A DNA stretch of 46,832 nucleotides from NCBI GenBank assembly GCA_017543265.1, contig JAFYGI010000044.1:1-46832 (forward strand), in the 5' to 3' direction. The notes beneath the pieces are model-generated. The model saw nothing but the letters and a program-made list of their open reading frames with translations. It did no database searches and was not told the DNA's origin. The position numbers and the translations under genes were made by a program. Below are positions 8,833-17,915 of the stretch, piece after piece (the first letter of the stretch is position 1; each line of letters begins with the position of its first letter). The DNA comes from Bacillota bacterium (lineage in GTDB: Bacteria; Bacillota; Clostridia; Lachnospirales; CAG-274).

Positions 8833-11800
8833 TTACTCTGTTACTGAATCGATGATGTCGCCGAAAAGCTCGTCATATTCTTTTAACTCTATAACAGCCT
8901 TTGCAACGTCCTCGTCGCTCATGTCCTTGGAAAGTGTCTTAACGAACTGGTCAAACTCTTCGCTTCTGGACTCGAAGTTTTCCTTAACTTCGTCGGAAAC
9001 CTTGTCAAGAAGTTCCTTCTTGATCTCGTCTCTTACGTCAGCAAGCTCGTCTGCCTGTGCAAGAACTTCCTCAGCTGTAGCTGCCTCAAGGGAAGCATCC
9101 TCTGCAAGGTCCTCAACAACCTCGCTTGCAGATGTACCTCTTTCAGCTGCCATAGCAACAACCTTGTCATAAACCTGTGCAAGAAGAACAGCAAGTGATG
9201 CTCTGTTCATGTAAACCTGAGGCTCGAAGTTAGCGCCTGTACCGGAAACCATACCCTCTTCTACAAGGTATGCGGTGTAAGGCTTAGCCCACCAGGAGAT
9301 AGACTCAGCATCAGCAAATCTGTCAAGGCATGACTGATCGGCTGTTGTAACGGTCTCGCCTAAGAACTCGAATGTCTTAGCAACAAGTACCATCATTTCT
9401 TCTCTTGTGCAGTAGTTTTCAGGCTTGAATGTATCATCGCCGTAACCGCTTGCAATACCGATCTCGTAAGCAACGCCTACAGGATCATAGTAGTACTTGT
9501 TAGCAGCAACGTCGCTGAAGTTCACCTTAGCAGTACCCTTGATACCAAGAGTATTGTTGATCATGATAACGAAGTCACAACGCTTGCAAGGATCGGCAGG
9601 ACCGAAGTTGCCGTCGCCGTAACCGTTTACGATACCAAGCTCAGCAAGCTTCTTGATAGAACCATAAGCCCAGTGAGACTTAGGTACGTCAAGGAAGTCG
9701 TCTACATCCTTGGTTGCTGTAGGAGGTGTGATAACAACGTCCTGACCGTTCTTGCCGGGTACTACGAAGGAACCTTCGTCTGTACCAGCCGAACTTCTGG
9801 ATCTTGTTGTTGTCTCTGTTTCATCCTCAGCTACTGTAGTTGTTGTTGAAAGCTTAGCTGCGTGACCGCCGCCACCGCCACCGCCGGATGACGAACCGCC
9901 GCCCTGCTTGGAAGTTGTGGTCTCGCTTGCTGTTGTAGCCTCTGTTGTGGACTCTGTAGCAGCCTTAGTTGTGCTCTCTGTTGTGCCCGAAGAGGACTTT
10001 GTTGTAGACTCTGTAGCTGCTGTAGTACCCTCGGTTGTACCTTCGGTTGTACCTTCGGTTGTACCCTCGGTTGTAGCTTCGGTTGTAGTCTCGGAAGTTG
10101 TTTCTGTTGTGGTCTCTGTTGTGGACTCCTGTGTACCGCTGATATAAACGGTGTTGATGTCCTTTGTATCGATAGGTGTATTTACGGAACCAAGCTCATC
10201 TCTGAAGCCGTTCTGTACAAAATCGATGTCAAGGTCTGTAGCGAAGCCCTTGCCGTCAACGAATGTGCCGGCCTTGCCGCTGTCGATAACCTTGAATGTC
10301 ATAGTAAAGAGAAGACCGCTCTTCTTTACTAAGTAGTTGGTATCTTCGTTCTTGCTGAATGCTGCGAACTTAACCTTACCAACCTGTGCTGCTGTCTTGC
10401 CAACCTGGTCTGCTGTGTAATCGCTGTTTTCAGCCTTTACAACGTAGGAGATCTGGTTGTTGAAAAGCATTTCATCGAAACCGATGTCATCGCTTACCGC
10501 ATCACCGAGAGTTACGCCTGTAGCCTCGAGAACTGCGGGGTTGTAGTTTACAAAGAATGTAAAGTTGTTGAAGCCCTCTGCTCTGTTTTCAAGATAGAAG
10601 GGAACCTCGATAGTATCAGCCGCATCGTAGATCTTGTCTTCCTTAACTGCGGAAGCCTGACCGATGTAGATGTTGATGTCACCCTCTGCGGGATCCTTTG
10701 TTGTACCTTCTGTAGTGGTCTCTGTTGTGGCCTCTGTCGTGGTCTCTGTTGTAGCCTCGGTAGTAGTCTCATCAGATTCCTCTGCATCAAAGTAGATAGC
10801 ATAAATGGGTACGTTTGTGCCCTTACCTACAAGGAGGAACTTGTCGCCCTTCTTAACCTTTGCGGTAAGTGTCTCAAATGTAGGTGCTGCAGCATCTGTG
10901 TTATCAACCTTTGCTGTATCACCTAAAGATGTGTAACCATCTGCTATGCTGCCTGTAACAATAGCAGCAACCTTACCGTCGTTTACCTTACAGTCAACTG
11001 TAATAGTACCGTCGGAAAGTGCCTCAAATTCGATTGCTTCACGGAATGTGCCCGCTTCGCCGCCGTCAAGAGAGGTCTTGTCTGTGTTTGTACCGCCTGT
11101 CTGATAATGCCAGGGATATGTCTTACCTGCGAATTCCTCGATAACGGGTGCATCGGTAACACACTTGAAGCCCTTAGCCTGTGATGCGGCAACGACACCT
11201 GTAATAGCCGGGTCGTCGATAACCTTATCACCCGATGCATATACAAAGCCGTCTTCGTTTTCCTTAAGAAGGTTGGGAGTACCAACAACGGGCTCGCTTG
11301 TAGTATCTTCCGTTGAAGCCTCTGTTGAAGTCTCAACCGTTGTAGCCTCTGTTGAAGTTTCAACTGTTGTAGCCTCTGTCGAAGTCTCAACCGTTGTAGC
11401 TTCCGTAGTTGTTTCTGTAGTTGCTTCTGTAGTCGTGGTATCATCCTCTGCTGCAGGTGCGATATCAACTTCAAGGATATTTACACCAACGTTGCTGTGA
11501 GGTACGAACAGGTAGTAGGTACCTGCTGTCTTTGCACTAAGTGTGGGAACTGTCCACTCGCTGGAATCAGCAGCGGGTCTGGTCATCTTGCCAATGTCAA
11601 CAACCTCGTAGATGGGGTTGTTTTCGTCGGTAAAGTCCTCATGAAGGAGGCAGATCTGTGCCTCTGTAGCGCCCTTAGTGCTGAGAACGCCGTATAAAGT
11701 AATATCGGAAGGGCTGTCAAGCTCAAACTTAAGACCCTTTTCAACATCCTGACCGGGAACATAGCCCACATATACGTCAGGCTTGTCGTTTGTTGTGGTT

Positions 11801-12198
11801 GTGGACTTCTCGTCGGCTGCAAGTTCTGCTGTCATGAACGAGTTGCCCTTCATGCCTTGAAGAGCGTTGTTGCCGTCGCCTGCTGCAAATACCTTTTCGG
11901 TATCCGTGCCTACATTGAACGATGCGCTTGTTACGACCTTAGGCTCATACGCAGTCAAGCTTGCCTTTACAAGCCATACGCATACGCCGTTGCCAAGGTC
12001 TGTTTCTTTGCCATATTCAAATGTCGCATCATTGATATGGGGATCGTCAGCAAGAACAACACTCTTTGTTTCTGCCAACGCTGTAACACTACTGTCTACA
12101 GTTGTGTCGGCAGCATATACAGGGTTAACAAAAACGCTTGTAAGAAGCATACTTGCGGAAAGTATGGCACTTACAATTCTTTTTGTTGTTTTTTTCAA
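8833..12198 (-). CDS. SLH-anchored surface protein with a cohesin-like module
   Basis: An 1121-aa secreted modular protein. Signal peptide 1-29. Two unassigned beta-rich modules at about 45-248 and 305-472 may be carbohydrate-binding. A cohesin-like module is at about 507-688: VPFYLENR, NYNPAVLEATGVTLGD, SGLLFTMTFKV. Thr/Glu linkers lie at 253-302, 476-503 and 692-765, then a Gly/Ser stretch. Three SLH repeats at about 833-1012 (FLDVPKSHWAYGSIKKL, FSDVAANKYYYDPV, FADAESISWWAKPY) should bind cell-wall polymers. An acidic helical tail follows. The architecture matches anchoring scaffoldins of cellulosome producers, here with one cohesin-like module. It starts at TTG (12198) 8 nt after AGGAGG, with a strong promoter. 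Cohesin identity is by pattern only. Dockerin-like proteins are encoded at 27429, 29392 and 34746. Confidence 0.8.
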   Translation of the reverse strand: MKKTTKRIVSAILSASMLLTSVFVNPVYAADTTVDSSVTALAETKSVVLADDPHINDATFEYGKETDLGNGVCVWLVKASLTAYEPKVVTSASFNVGTDTEKVFAAGDGNNALQGMKGNSFMTAELAADEKSTTTTNDKPDVYVGYVPGQDVEKGLKFELDSPSDITLYGVLSTKGATEAQICLLHEDFTDENNPIYEVVDIGKMTRPAADSSEWTVPTLSAKTAGTYYLFVPHSNVGVNILEVDIAPAAEDDTTTTEATTETTTEATTVETSTEATTVETSTEATTVETSTEASTEDTTSEPVVGTPNLLKENEDGFVYASGDKVIDDPAITGVVAASQAKGFKCVTDAPVIEEFAGKTYPWHYQTGGTNTDKTSLDGGEAGTFREAIEFEALSDGTITVDCKVNDGKVAAIVTGSIADGYTSLGDTAKVDNTDAAAPTFETLTAKVKKGDKFLLVGKGTNVPIYAIYFDAEESDETTTEATTETTTEATTETTTEGTTKDPAEGDINIYIGQASAVKEDKIYDAADTIEVPFYLENRAEGFNNFTFFVNYNPAVLEATGVTLGDAVSDDIGFDEMLFNNQISYVVKAENSDYTADQVGKTAAQVGKVKFAAFSKNEDTNYLVKKSGLLFTMTFKVIDSGKAGTFVDGKGFATDLDIDFVQNGFRDELGSVNTPIDTKDINTVYISGTQESTTETTTETTSETTTEATTEGTTEGTTEGTTEGTTAATESTTKSSSGTTESTTKAATESTTEATTASETTTSKQGGGSSSGGGGGGGHAAKLSTTTTVAEDETETTTRSRSSAGTDEGSFVVPGKNGQDVVITPPTATKDVDDFLDVPKSHWAYGSIKKLAELGIVNGYGDGNFGPADPCKRCDFVIMINNTLGIKGTAKVNFSDVAANKYYYDPVGVAYEIGIASGYGDDTFKPENYCTREEMMVLVAKTFEFLGETVTTADQSCLDRFADAESISWWAKPYTAYLVEEGMVSGTGANFEPQVYMNRASLAVLLAQVYDKVVAMAAERGTSASEVVEDLAEDASLEAATAEEVLAQADELADVRDEIKKELLDKVSDEVKENFESRSEEFDQFVKTLSKDMSDEDVAKAVIELKEYDELFGDIIDSVTE
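9904..10125 (-). repeat. Thr/Glu-rich linker repeat (longest)
   Basis: Encodes residues 692-765, with repeated TTE, TTEGTTEG and STTK units between the cohesin-like module and the SLH region. It is probably an extended and perhaps O-glycosylated spacer. Antisense open frames here are products of the repetitive codons. Confidence 0.85.
10690..10773 (-). repeat. Thr/Glu-rich linker repeat (middle)
   Basis: Encodes residues 476-503, TTTEATTE units, separating the second N-terminal module from the cohesin-like module. Confidence 0.8.
11293..11442 (-). repeat. Thr/Glu-rich linker repeat (first)
   Basis: Encodes residues 253-302. A nearly exact 9-aa unit (EATTVETST) is iterated after TTEATTETT, showing recent internal duplication. 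Confidence 0.85.
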
Positions 12199-12231
12199 TT
12201 GTACTTCCTCCTTTTTCTTTTTTTAATACCC

Positions 12232-12259
12232 TCTTTTGGGTATACCACACCCCAAAAGA
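12232..12259 (-). promoter_or_regulatory. Hairpin in the 5' leader of the SLH/cohesin-like gene
   Basis: Perfect 9-bp inverted repeat TCTTTTGGG/CCCAAAAGA with a 10-nt loop. It sits between the predicted start of transcription (near 12272) and the ribosome site (12212-12207). It could stabilise a highly expressed S-layer-type mRNA or bind a regulator. Confidence 0.55.
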
Positions 12260-12278
12260 ACATATTTGTACAGGTTTA

Positions 12279-12307
12279 ATTATAAAGGATAAATCGGCAA
12301 AAGTCAA
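12279..12307 (-). promoter_or_regulatory. Promoter of the SLH/cohesin-like gene
   Basis: Minus strand: TTGACT (12307-12302), exactly 17 bp, TATAAT (12284-12279). It gives a leader of about 75 nt. Confidence 0.9.
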
Positions 12308-12376
12308 TTTCAATCCCAAAAAAATTTAACTTTTTACACTTTGCACAATAATTATATATTTTTTTAGTAATAATTA

Positions 12377-14593
12377 TCACACTTTTTTAAGCCTTGCAAG
12401 CCCCGCAAACAGTTTCTTTGTACCCACCGAAAACTCCACCGTTACCTCGTGATCCGCACCTGCGGGTGTTATATCTTTAACGGTGCCTATACCAAACTTC
12501 ATATGCTTGACCCTGTCGCCCACCTCAAAATCGACCGCGCCGCCTGAGGGAGCGGGCATTGAATAGGGCGCAGGCTTGGTCAGATAGCGCGTTTGCGGCA
12601 CATAGGCCTGCTTTGACGGCTTGGGCGGTGCCACGCTTGACGATGCCGACGGCGTTTTGTTCGGCTCCTTGACATCCAGAAGCTCGCGCGGAAGCTCTTT
12701 AAGAAAGTCCGACGGTGCGTTATACTGCGTCTGACCGAACTGCATACGGCTTTTTGACAGGGTTATGTACAGCTTGCGCTTTGCACGGGTTATGCCCACA
12801 TAGCACAGCCTGCGCTCCTCCTCCATTGCGGTAAGCGTTTCCGCCTGCATTGCCCTGTAGCCGGGGAAAATGCCGTTTTCAAATGCCGCGATAAACACGG
12901 TGTCAAACTCCAGACCCTTGGAGCTGTGCAACGTCATAAGCACCACGGCCTCGTCGCCTTCTTCAAGGCCGTCCACATCCGCCACCAGCGATACCTCCTC
13001 CAAAAAGCCCGAAAGCCCCGTCTGACCGCTTGCGGACTGCTCAAAATCAGCCGCCTTGCTGATAAGTTCCTCGATATTTTCTATCCTGCCGAGCGCCTCC
13101 TCGGTGTCCTCGGCCAGAAGCTCGGCCTTATAGCCGCTTTCACGCACTATGTTTTGTATCAGCTCCGCCACATCCTCCTGCGCGGCAGGGTCGGAAAACC
13201 TGTTTATAAAAAGGTAAAAATCGTGCAGAGCCTTTGCCTTGGTCTTGATATCGGGTATCATTTCGGGCATGGAAAGCGCCGTCATAAGCGGCGTGCCCGA
13301 CTCCGAGCAATAGCTTAAAAGCTTTTCAAGCGTGCTGTCGCCTATACCGCGCTTGGGCACGTTTATAATACGGCTGAGGGATATGCTGTCGCTGGGGTTT
13401 GCGATAAAACGCAGGTAGGCCAGTATATCCTTTATTTCCTTGCGGTCGTAGAAGCGTGTGCCGCCCAGCAGTCTGTACGGGATGCCCGCCTTGACGAGCG
13501 CCTCCTCGAACACGCGGGAAATGGCGTTGTTTCGGTATAAGATGGCAAAATCGCCGTAGGGCTTGCCCGCATCGTGACCATCCACTATGACCTTTGCGAC
13601 AAACATTGCTTCCTCACGGTCGCCGCCCGCACGGTAAACGGTTATCTTTTCGCCGCCGTCGCGCTGTGTCCACAGGCTTTTTGCCTTACGCACGTTGTTG
13701 TGGCGTATAACAGCATTTGCGGAGTTAAGGATATTCTGCGACGAACGGTAATTCTGCTCCAGCTTTATTACCTTTGTGTTTTTAAAATCGTCCTCAAAAT
13801 TCAGGATATTGCGTATATCCGCACCGCGCCAGCCGTAGATGCTCTGGTCGTCGTCGCCCACGGCGCAAAGGTTGCCGTGACCGCCCGCAAGCAGCTTGAC
13901 AAGCTGGTACTGCGAGGCGTTGGTGTCCTGATACTCGTCCACCATTATATAGTGAAAACGGCTCCTGTACTTTTCCAGCACATCGGGAAAACCGCGGAAA
14001 AGCATGACCGTTTTGAAGATAAGGTCGTCAAAATCAAGGGCATTGTTTTCTTTAAGCCTGTCCTGATAGATTTGGTAAAGCTCCGCCACCTTTTTCATGC
14101 GGAAATCCTTTTCCGTTTGTATCATGTATTCCTTTGGGGTGACAAGTGCATCCTTCTGCTTGCTGATAACATTCATAACGCCCTTTACGGGATATACCTT
14201 GTCGTTTATGTTATAGGCCTTGTAGATGTTTTTCATCAGCTTTTCGCTGTCGTCCGCATCAAATATAGTAAATTGGTTGGTATAGCCCAGTTTGTCTATA
14301 TCCCGCCTTAAAATGCGCACACAGGTAGAGTGAAAGGTGCTTACCCATACGTCGCCGCCCTCATCGCAAAGTGCCGCAACACGCTCCTTCATCTCCCTTG
14401 CGGCCTTGTTGGTAAAGGTGATGGCAAGGATATTGAACGGCCTTACCCCCTGCGAGATAAGGTAGGCTATGCGGTGCGTAAGCACGCGCGTCTTGCCCGA
14501 GCCCGCGCCCGCAAGCAGCAGCAGCGGCCCCTCGGTGGTCAGCACCGCCTGTTTTTGCATGGGGTTAAGCTTGTCTATCATTTCATTTATCAT
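12377..14593 (-). CDS. pcrA: ATP-dependent DNA helicase PcrA/UvrD
   Basis: A superfamily 1A 3'-5' helicase for repair and replication, 738 aa from ATG 14593. Visible motifs: Q-motif LNPMQKQAV, Walker A GAGSGKT (29-35), motif II VDEYQDTN, motif III GDDDQSIYGWRGAD, motif IV QNYRSS, motif V VMTLHSSKGLEFD, motif VI GITRAKRKLYI. A C-terminal Tudor-like domain (VGDRVKHMKFGIGTVKDI) is typical of PcrA and contacts RNA polymerase in Bacillus. The frame opens 24 nt earlier at a TTG, but the ATG has GGAG upstream and matches the family N-terminus. The start overlaps the yerC-like stop by 11 nt, so it is translationally coupled in the PHP-yerC-pcrA operon. Confidence 0.95.
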   Translation of the reverse strand: MINEMIDKLNPMQKQAVLTTEGPLLLLAGAGSGKTRVLTHRIAYLISQGVRPFNILAITFTNKAAREMKERVAALCDEGGDVWVSTFHSTCVRILRRDIDKLGYTNQFTIFDADDSEKLMKNIYKAYNINDKVYPVKGVMNVISKQKDALVTPKEYMIQTEKDFRMKKVAELYQIYQDRLKENNALDFDDLIFKTVMLFRGFPDVLEKYRSRFHYIMVDEYQDTNASQYQLVKLLAGGHGNLCAVGDDDQSIYGWRGADIRNILNFEDDFKNTKVIKLEQNYRSSQNILNSANAVIRHNNVRKAKSLWTQRDGGEKITVYRAGGDREEAMFVAKVIVDGHDAGKPYGDFAILYRNNAISRVFEEALVKAGIPYRLLGGTRFYDRKEIKDILAYLRFIANPSDSISLSRIINVPKRGIGDSTLEKLLSYCSESGTPLMTALSMPEMIPDIKTKAKALHDFYLFINRFSDPAAQEDVAELIQNIVRESGYKAELLAEDTEEALGRIENIEELISKAADFEQSASGQTGLSGFLEEVSLVADVDGLEEGDEAVVLMTLHSSKGLEFDTVFIAAFENGIFPGYRAMQAETLTAMEEERRLCYVGITRAKRKLYITLSKSRMQFGQTQYNAPSDFLKELPRELLDVKEPNKTPSASSSVAPPKPSKQAYVPQTRYLTKPAPYSMPAPSGGAVDFEVGDRVKHMKFGIGTVKDITPAGADHEVTVEFSVGTKKLFAGLARLKKV

Positions 14594-14885
14594 TTTTTTC
14601 GTCTCCAAGTCGCTCAAATATCATTGTATAGCTGTCGTTGCCGTAGGTCAGCGAGCGGTTTACACGGCTGATGGTCGCCGTGGAGGCACCCGTTTTTGCC
14701 GCTATGGCCTGATAGGTCTCCTTCTGCTTTAAAAGCTTCGCCACCTCCAGACGCTGGGCAAGCGACTGTATCTCGTGCACGGTGCATATATCCTCAAAAA
14801 AGTCATAGCACTCGTCCGCATTTTTCAGCTGTAAAATACAGTCAAACAGCAGATCGACAGCATCGCTTTTTAAATTTTCTTTCAT
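14583..14885 (-). CDS. yerC: YerC/YecD-type TrpR-like DNA-binding protein
   Basis: A 100-aa protein of the TrpR/YerC family: an all-helical fold with a central helix-turn-helix, seen in ETYQAIAAKTGASTATISRV (residues about 56-75). The upstream helices LLFDCILQLKNADECYDFFEDI and CTVHEIQSLAQRLEVAKLL match the usual dimerisation part. Family members sit beside pcrA in Bacilli and Clostridia; their targets are not settled. Its ATG overlaps the PHP gene stop as ATGA, and its end overlaps the pcrA start. There is no sign that it is the classical tryptophan repressor, despite a trpB gene elsewhere in the window. Confidence 0.85.
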   Translation of the reverse strand: MKENLKSDAVDLLFDCILQLKNADECYDFFEDICTVHEIQSLAQRLEVAKLLKQKETYQAIAAKTGASTATISRVNRSLTYGNDSYTMIFERLGDEKNDK

Positions 14886-15607
14886 ATGGCTCTCCTTTTT
14901 TTATCTATGATGTCCAGGGTTTTTTGCACATCGGTATTTATTACCAGCTCGTCGGGCATCTCCGCCGCCTCCAGCAGGGGCAGGGTCTGCGAAAAATCGC
15001 CTATCAGGCTGTAAAAATGTGCATCGCTGCCCAGTATAACGGGGTGGGAAAATTTTTTGCACATTTTCAGCATCTCCACCGTCAGCGCCTCGCCGCCCGC
15101 TCTGCCCGTACCCTTGTTGTACGAGGCATTGTTTACCTCCAGCAGCACATCGTTTTGCACCGCCGCACGCACCACCGCCTCCATGTCAAAGGGATAGCGC
15201 GGGTCGCAGGGATGGCCTATTATATTGACGTAGGGATTTTTTATCGCACCGATAAGCGCCGCGGTGTTTTCTTCCACACTACCGGGACTTATGCACGGCG
15301 GGTGCAGACTTGCGATATTGTAGTCCGTGCGCTTCAGCTGATATTCTTTAAGGTCGATGCTGCCCTCATAGTCCAGTATATTCAGCTCCGACCCCACAAG
15401 CAGGCGCAGACTGCCGTATTGCCGCGGTATCACGCTTATATTGATAAAATAATAATCCGTTGCGCCGTAGGGCATCGCGGGCGCATGGTCGCTTACGCCC
15501 AGCACCTCCAGCCCGATTTTGAGCGCATGGTCCGTATTTTCCTTAAAAGTGCTGTACGCATGGCCGCTTGCCACGGTGTGCGTATGCAGGTCTATGGGGT
15601 ATTTCAT
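14882..15607 (-). CDS. PHP-domain phosphoesterase (YcdX-like)
   Basis: A 241-aa PHP-superfamily hydrolase, probably metal dependent and cytoplasmic. Metal-ligand motifs appear in order: DLHTHTVASGHAY at the N-terminus, SDHAPAMP, GSELNI, GHPCDPRYP and GSDAHF near the C-terminus. YcdX-type members act as phosphatases; the true substrate here is unknown. The frame continues 56 codons further upstream, but there is no ribosome site there and the PHP motif begins right after the ATG at 15607. It is first in the PHP-yerC-pcrA operon, with its own promoter about 55 nt upstream. Confidence 0.88.
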   Translation of the reverse strand: MKYPIDLHTHTVASGHAYSTFKENTDHALKIGLEVLGVSDHAPAMPYGATDYYFINISVIPRQYGSLRLLVGSELNILDYEGSIDLKEYQLKRTDYNIASLHPPCISPGSVEENTAALIGAIKNPYVNIIGHPCDPRYPFDMEAVVRAAVQNDVLLEVNNASYNKGTGRAGGEALTVEMLKMCKKFSHPVILGSDAHFYSLIGDFSQTLPLLEAAEMPDELVINTDVQKTLDIIDKKRRAI

Positions 15608-15659
15608 TTCCGACACTTCCGTTTTGCGTATTTGCGGGTATGCCCGCCCGAATAATAAT

Positions 15660-15688
15660 ATGATACCACAAAACTTGACCGAGTGCAA
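15660..15688 (-). promoter_or_regulatory. Promoter of the PHP-yerC-pcrA operon
   Basis: Minus strand: TTGCAC (15688-15683), 17-bp spacer, TATCAT (15665-15660). Confidence 0.7.
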
Positions 15689-15732
15689 ACCCAAATATTT
15701 TTGAGTTTCCGCGTTTGGGGCAATAAGCACGC

Positions 15733-15766
15733 AAAAAACGGCGGATACGCCCATCCGCGGCCGTTT
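15733..15766 (-). terminator. Probable terminator of the cobalamin operon
   Basis: Minus strand: an imperfect hairpin with arms ACGG..CGGAT and ATCCG..CCGT (a CCG bulge in the left arm), followed by a T-run. It lies about 40 nt after the cbiC stop. Confidence 0.7.
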
Positions 15767-15803
15767 TCCCGCCAAAGATAGGTATATCCGCCGACTTTGA
15801 TCG

Positions 15804-16427
15804 TCAGGTCAGCTTGTACATAAGTGCGTTTATCACCGCCGCCGCAACATTGCTGCCGCCCTTTCTGCCCCTTGCGGCAATATAGGGCATACCGCTTGAA
15901 ATAAGCATTTCCTTGGCCTCGACAACATTTACAAAGCCCACGGGCACGCCCACGACAAGCACGGGGGACACTTTTTCCTCTGCATAAAGCTCGCAAAGGC
16001 GCAAAAGCGCGGTCGGGGCATTGCCAACGGCAAAAATAAGCTCGCCGTCCAGCGCCGCCGCCCTTTCCATGCTGACTGCGGCACGGGTGATACCGCGGCT
16101 TTTGGCCTCTGCGGCAACATCGCTGTCCGCCATAAAGCATTGCGCCGTACAGCCGAGCTTTGCCAAAGCGGCCTTGTTTATGCCCGACAGCGCCATATTG
16201 GTATCGGTAATTATATGTGCGCCGCGTTTCAGCGCATCCAGCGCATCTGTCACGGCATTTTCGGAAAACACCAGATTGTCCGCATAGTCAAAATCGGCCG
16301 TGGTGTGTATAACACGCTTTATTATGTCCGCACGCTCTGCGGGAAAAGTCCTGTCGCCAAGCTCTTTTGTTATTATTTCAAAACTGCGTTTTTCGATCTC
16401 GTCGGGTCTTAATGTAAAATTCGTCAA
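15804..16427 (-). CDS. cbiC: Cobalt-precorrin-8 methylmutase CbiC
   Basis: A 207-aa enzyme that moves the C-11 methyl group to C-12, giving cobyrinic acid. It begins LRPDEIEKRSFEII, as the family does. The catalytic His is H41 in RVIHTTADFDYA, and the C-terminal RGRKGGSNVAAAVINAL is conserved. The start is TTG with GGTGAG just upstream, and no better ATG is available before the conserved N-terminus. The start overlaps the end of cobK/cbiJ by 50 nt, a long but plausible coupling. It is last in the operon. Confidence 0.93.
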   Translation of the reverse strand: MTNFTLRPDEIEKRSFEIITKELGDRTFPAERADIIKRVIHTTADFDYADNLVFSENAVTDALDALKRGAHIITDTNMALSGINKAALAKLGCTAQCFMADSDVAAEAKSRGITRAAVSMERAAALDGELIFAVGNAPTALLRLCELYAEEKVSPVLVVGVPVGFVNVVEAKEMLISSGMPYIAARGRKGGSNVAAAVINALMYKLT

Positions 16428-17136
16428 TGTATCTCACCGCCTGTTCAAGGTCGTACCCCGTTTCCGCATCGGGGCGTTTTATTACAACTATCTCCATGCC
16501 AAGCTGCTTTGCGGCCTTTATCTTCTCGTCAAAGCCGCCTGCGCTGCCCGAGCTTTTTGTGACCAGCCATTTTGCGCCGCAGCCGCCGAAATGCCTTAAA
16601 TTGGTATCAAGGTCGAAGGGTCCTTTTGCATATATCACATTTTCCATGCCCAGCGCCGCACATTTTTGCCGTGCCTCGTCCGTGGGCAGTACCCGCACGC
16701 AAAGCCTGTTTTTATCAAGGGTACGGTATTTTTCCAGCTCCTTGCTGCCCGTTGATATAAAAATATTGCCGCTTGTGTTTTCAAGCATTTTTACCGCCGC
16801 TTCAACGCTGTCGGCGGTTTTTGTGCCGTCACAGGCCGTCTCGGGGCGCAGCAGCCTTAAATACTTTTTGCCCGTTTTTTCGCAGGCCAGTCTTATATTT
16901 TTCGTGACCTCGGCCGCGTAGGGGTGGGTCGCATCTATCACAAGGTCGGCGGAGGGCATAAAGCCCGCCATTTCCTCTGCGCTGAGCCTGCCCTCGACGA
17001 TTTTTACAAAGGGCATCTCGTCAAGCACCTCTTTGCCGTAATCGGTGGCAACGAACAACAGCGTTTCAATGCCCCTTTCGCTTAAATGCCCCGCCAGCAG
17101 CCGTGCCTCGCTGGTGCCGCCGAACAAAAGCATCAT
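16378..17136 (-). CDS. cbiJ: Cobalt-precorrin-6A reductase CobK/CbiJ
   Basis: A 252-aa NAD(P)H-dependent reductase of the corrin ring. The N-terminal LLFGGTSEARLLA is the nucleotide-binding motif, and the DATHPYAAEVTKNI segment in the middle is diagnostic. The LVTKSSGSAGGFDEK segment with a C-terminal VVIKRPDAE is also typical. Its ATG overlaps the cbiH stop as ATGA. Named cbiJ because the operon is of the anaerobic type (cbiG present); cobK would be the aerobic name. Confidence 0.93.
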   Translation of the reverse strand: MMLLFGGTSEARLLAGHLSERGIETLLFVATDYGKEVLDEMPFVKIVEGRLSAEEMAGFMPSADLVIDATHPYAAEVTKNIRLACEKTGKKYLRLLRPETACDGTKTADSVEAAVKMLENTSGNIFISTGSKELEKYRTLDKNRLCVRVLPTDEARQKCAALGMENVIYAKGPFDLDTNLRHFGGCGAKWLVTKSSGSAGGFDEKIKAAKQLGMEIVVIKRPDAETGYDLEQAVRYIDEFYIKTRRDRKTQF

Positions 17137-17861
17137 AGCTCATACCCCCGCGGCGTTACCATTTTCCCGTTTATTGTGCGGGTCTGCGAATTGCCCACAA
17201 AAACCGTAGTAAACATATCGACTTTTGTGTTTTTCAGCTCGCCGAGGGTCAGAATTGCGTATTCCTCGCCCTCCCTGCCGATATTTTTGACATAGCCGCA
17301 GACCGTTTCGGGGGACTTGTGCAAAAGCATTATATCGCACGCCCTTGCAAGGTAGTCCGCACGCTTTCTGCTGGACGGATTGTAAAGGCAGATGACAAGA
17401 TCAGCCTCGGCCGCAAGGCGCAGGCGTTTTTCTATCTTTTCCCACGGGGTCATAAGGTCGCTCAGGCTTATAACGCAAAAATCGTGCATCAAGGGCGCAC
17501 CCAAAACGGCCGCACCGCTGCACGCCGCGGTTATGCCCGAAACCACCTCTGTTTCGATCTCGGGATGAGCCTCGCACAGCTCGCATATAAGCCCCGCCAT
17601 GCCGTAAACACCCGCATCTCCGCTTGAAATGACGGAGACCGTCTGCCCCGACAGCGCAAGCTCCACCGCCTTTTGACAGCGCTGTGTTTCGCCGCGCATA
17701 CCCGTGGAATAAAAGCTTTTTTGCGGGAACGAGTCCTTTATCAGATTTACATAAACATCATAGCCTACGATAATATCGCTGCTTTCAAGGGCTGTCACCG
17801 CCCTTTGGGTGGCCTGCTCCACGCCCCCCGGGCCTAAACCCACAATATATATTTTTTTCAT
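17133..17861 (-). CDS. cbiH: Cobalt-precorrin-3 C17-methyltransferase CbiH
   Basis: A 242-aa SAM-dependent methyltransferase responsible for ring contraction. The family pattern is clear: VGLGPGGVEQAT at the N-terminus, GYDVYVNLI, SSGDAGVYGMAG (SAM site), VSGITAACSGAAVLGAPLMHDF, and LYNPSSRKR. The ribosome site AAAGGTGAG precedes the ATG. Unlike the other operon members it is separated from its upstream neighbour cbiG by 118 nt, which hold a large hairpin. Confidence 0.95.
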   Translation of the reverse strand: MKKIYIVGLGPGGVEQATQRAVTALESSDIIVGYDVYVNLIKDSFPQKSFYSTGMRGETQRCQKAVELALSGQTVSVISSGDAGVYGMAGLICELCEAHPEIETEVVSGITAACSGAAVLGAPLMHDFCVISLSDLMTPWEKIEKRLRLAAEADLVICLYNPSSRKRADYLARACDIMLLHKSPETVCGYVKNIGREGEEYAILTLGELKNTKVDMFTTVFVGNSQTRTINGKMVTPRGYEL

Positions 17862-17915
17862 GTTCTCACCTTTCGGTTGCCGGATTTTGTTTGGGACTGT
17901 CTCTTCGGCACGGGA

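Noticed and set aside
9908..10147. Val/Ser-rich plus-strand open frames over the linkers of the SLH protein (also near 11165-11500)
   Set aside because: They arise from the reverse reading of repeated Thr/Glu codons and show no start signals.
9904..11442. Regular short repeats that might suggest a CRISPR array
   Set aside because: The repeats are in-frame codon repeats of a protein linker. There are no unique spacers and no cas genes.
14583..14885. Classical TrpR regulating the trpB gene in this window
   Set aside because: The protein belongs to the YerC/YecD branch and is coupled to pcrA. No operator similarity to the trpB region is visible.
15608..15775. N-terminal extension of the PHP protein
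   Set aside because: The stretch contains the predicted promoter of the operon and no ribosome site. The PHP motif starts right after ATG 15607.
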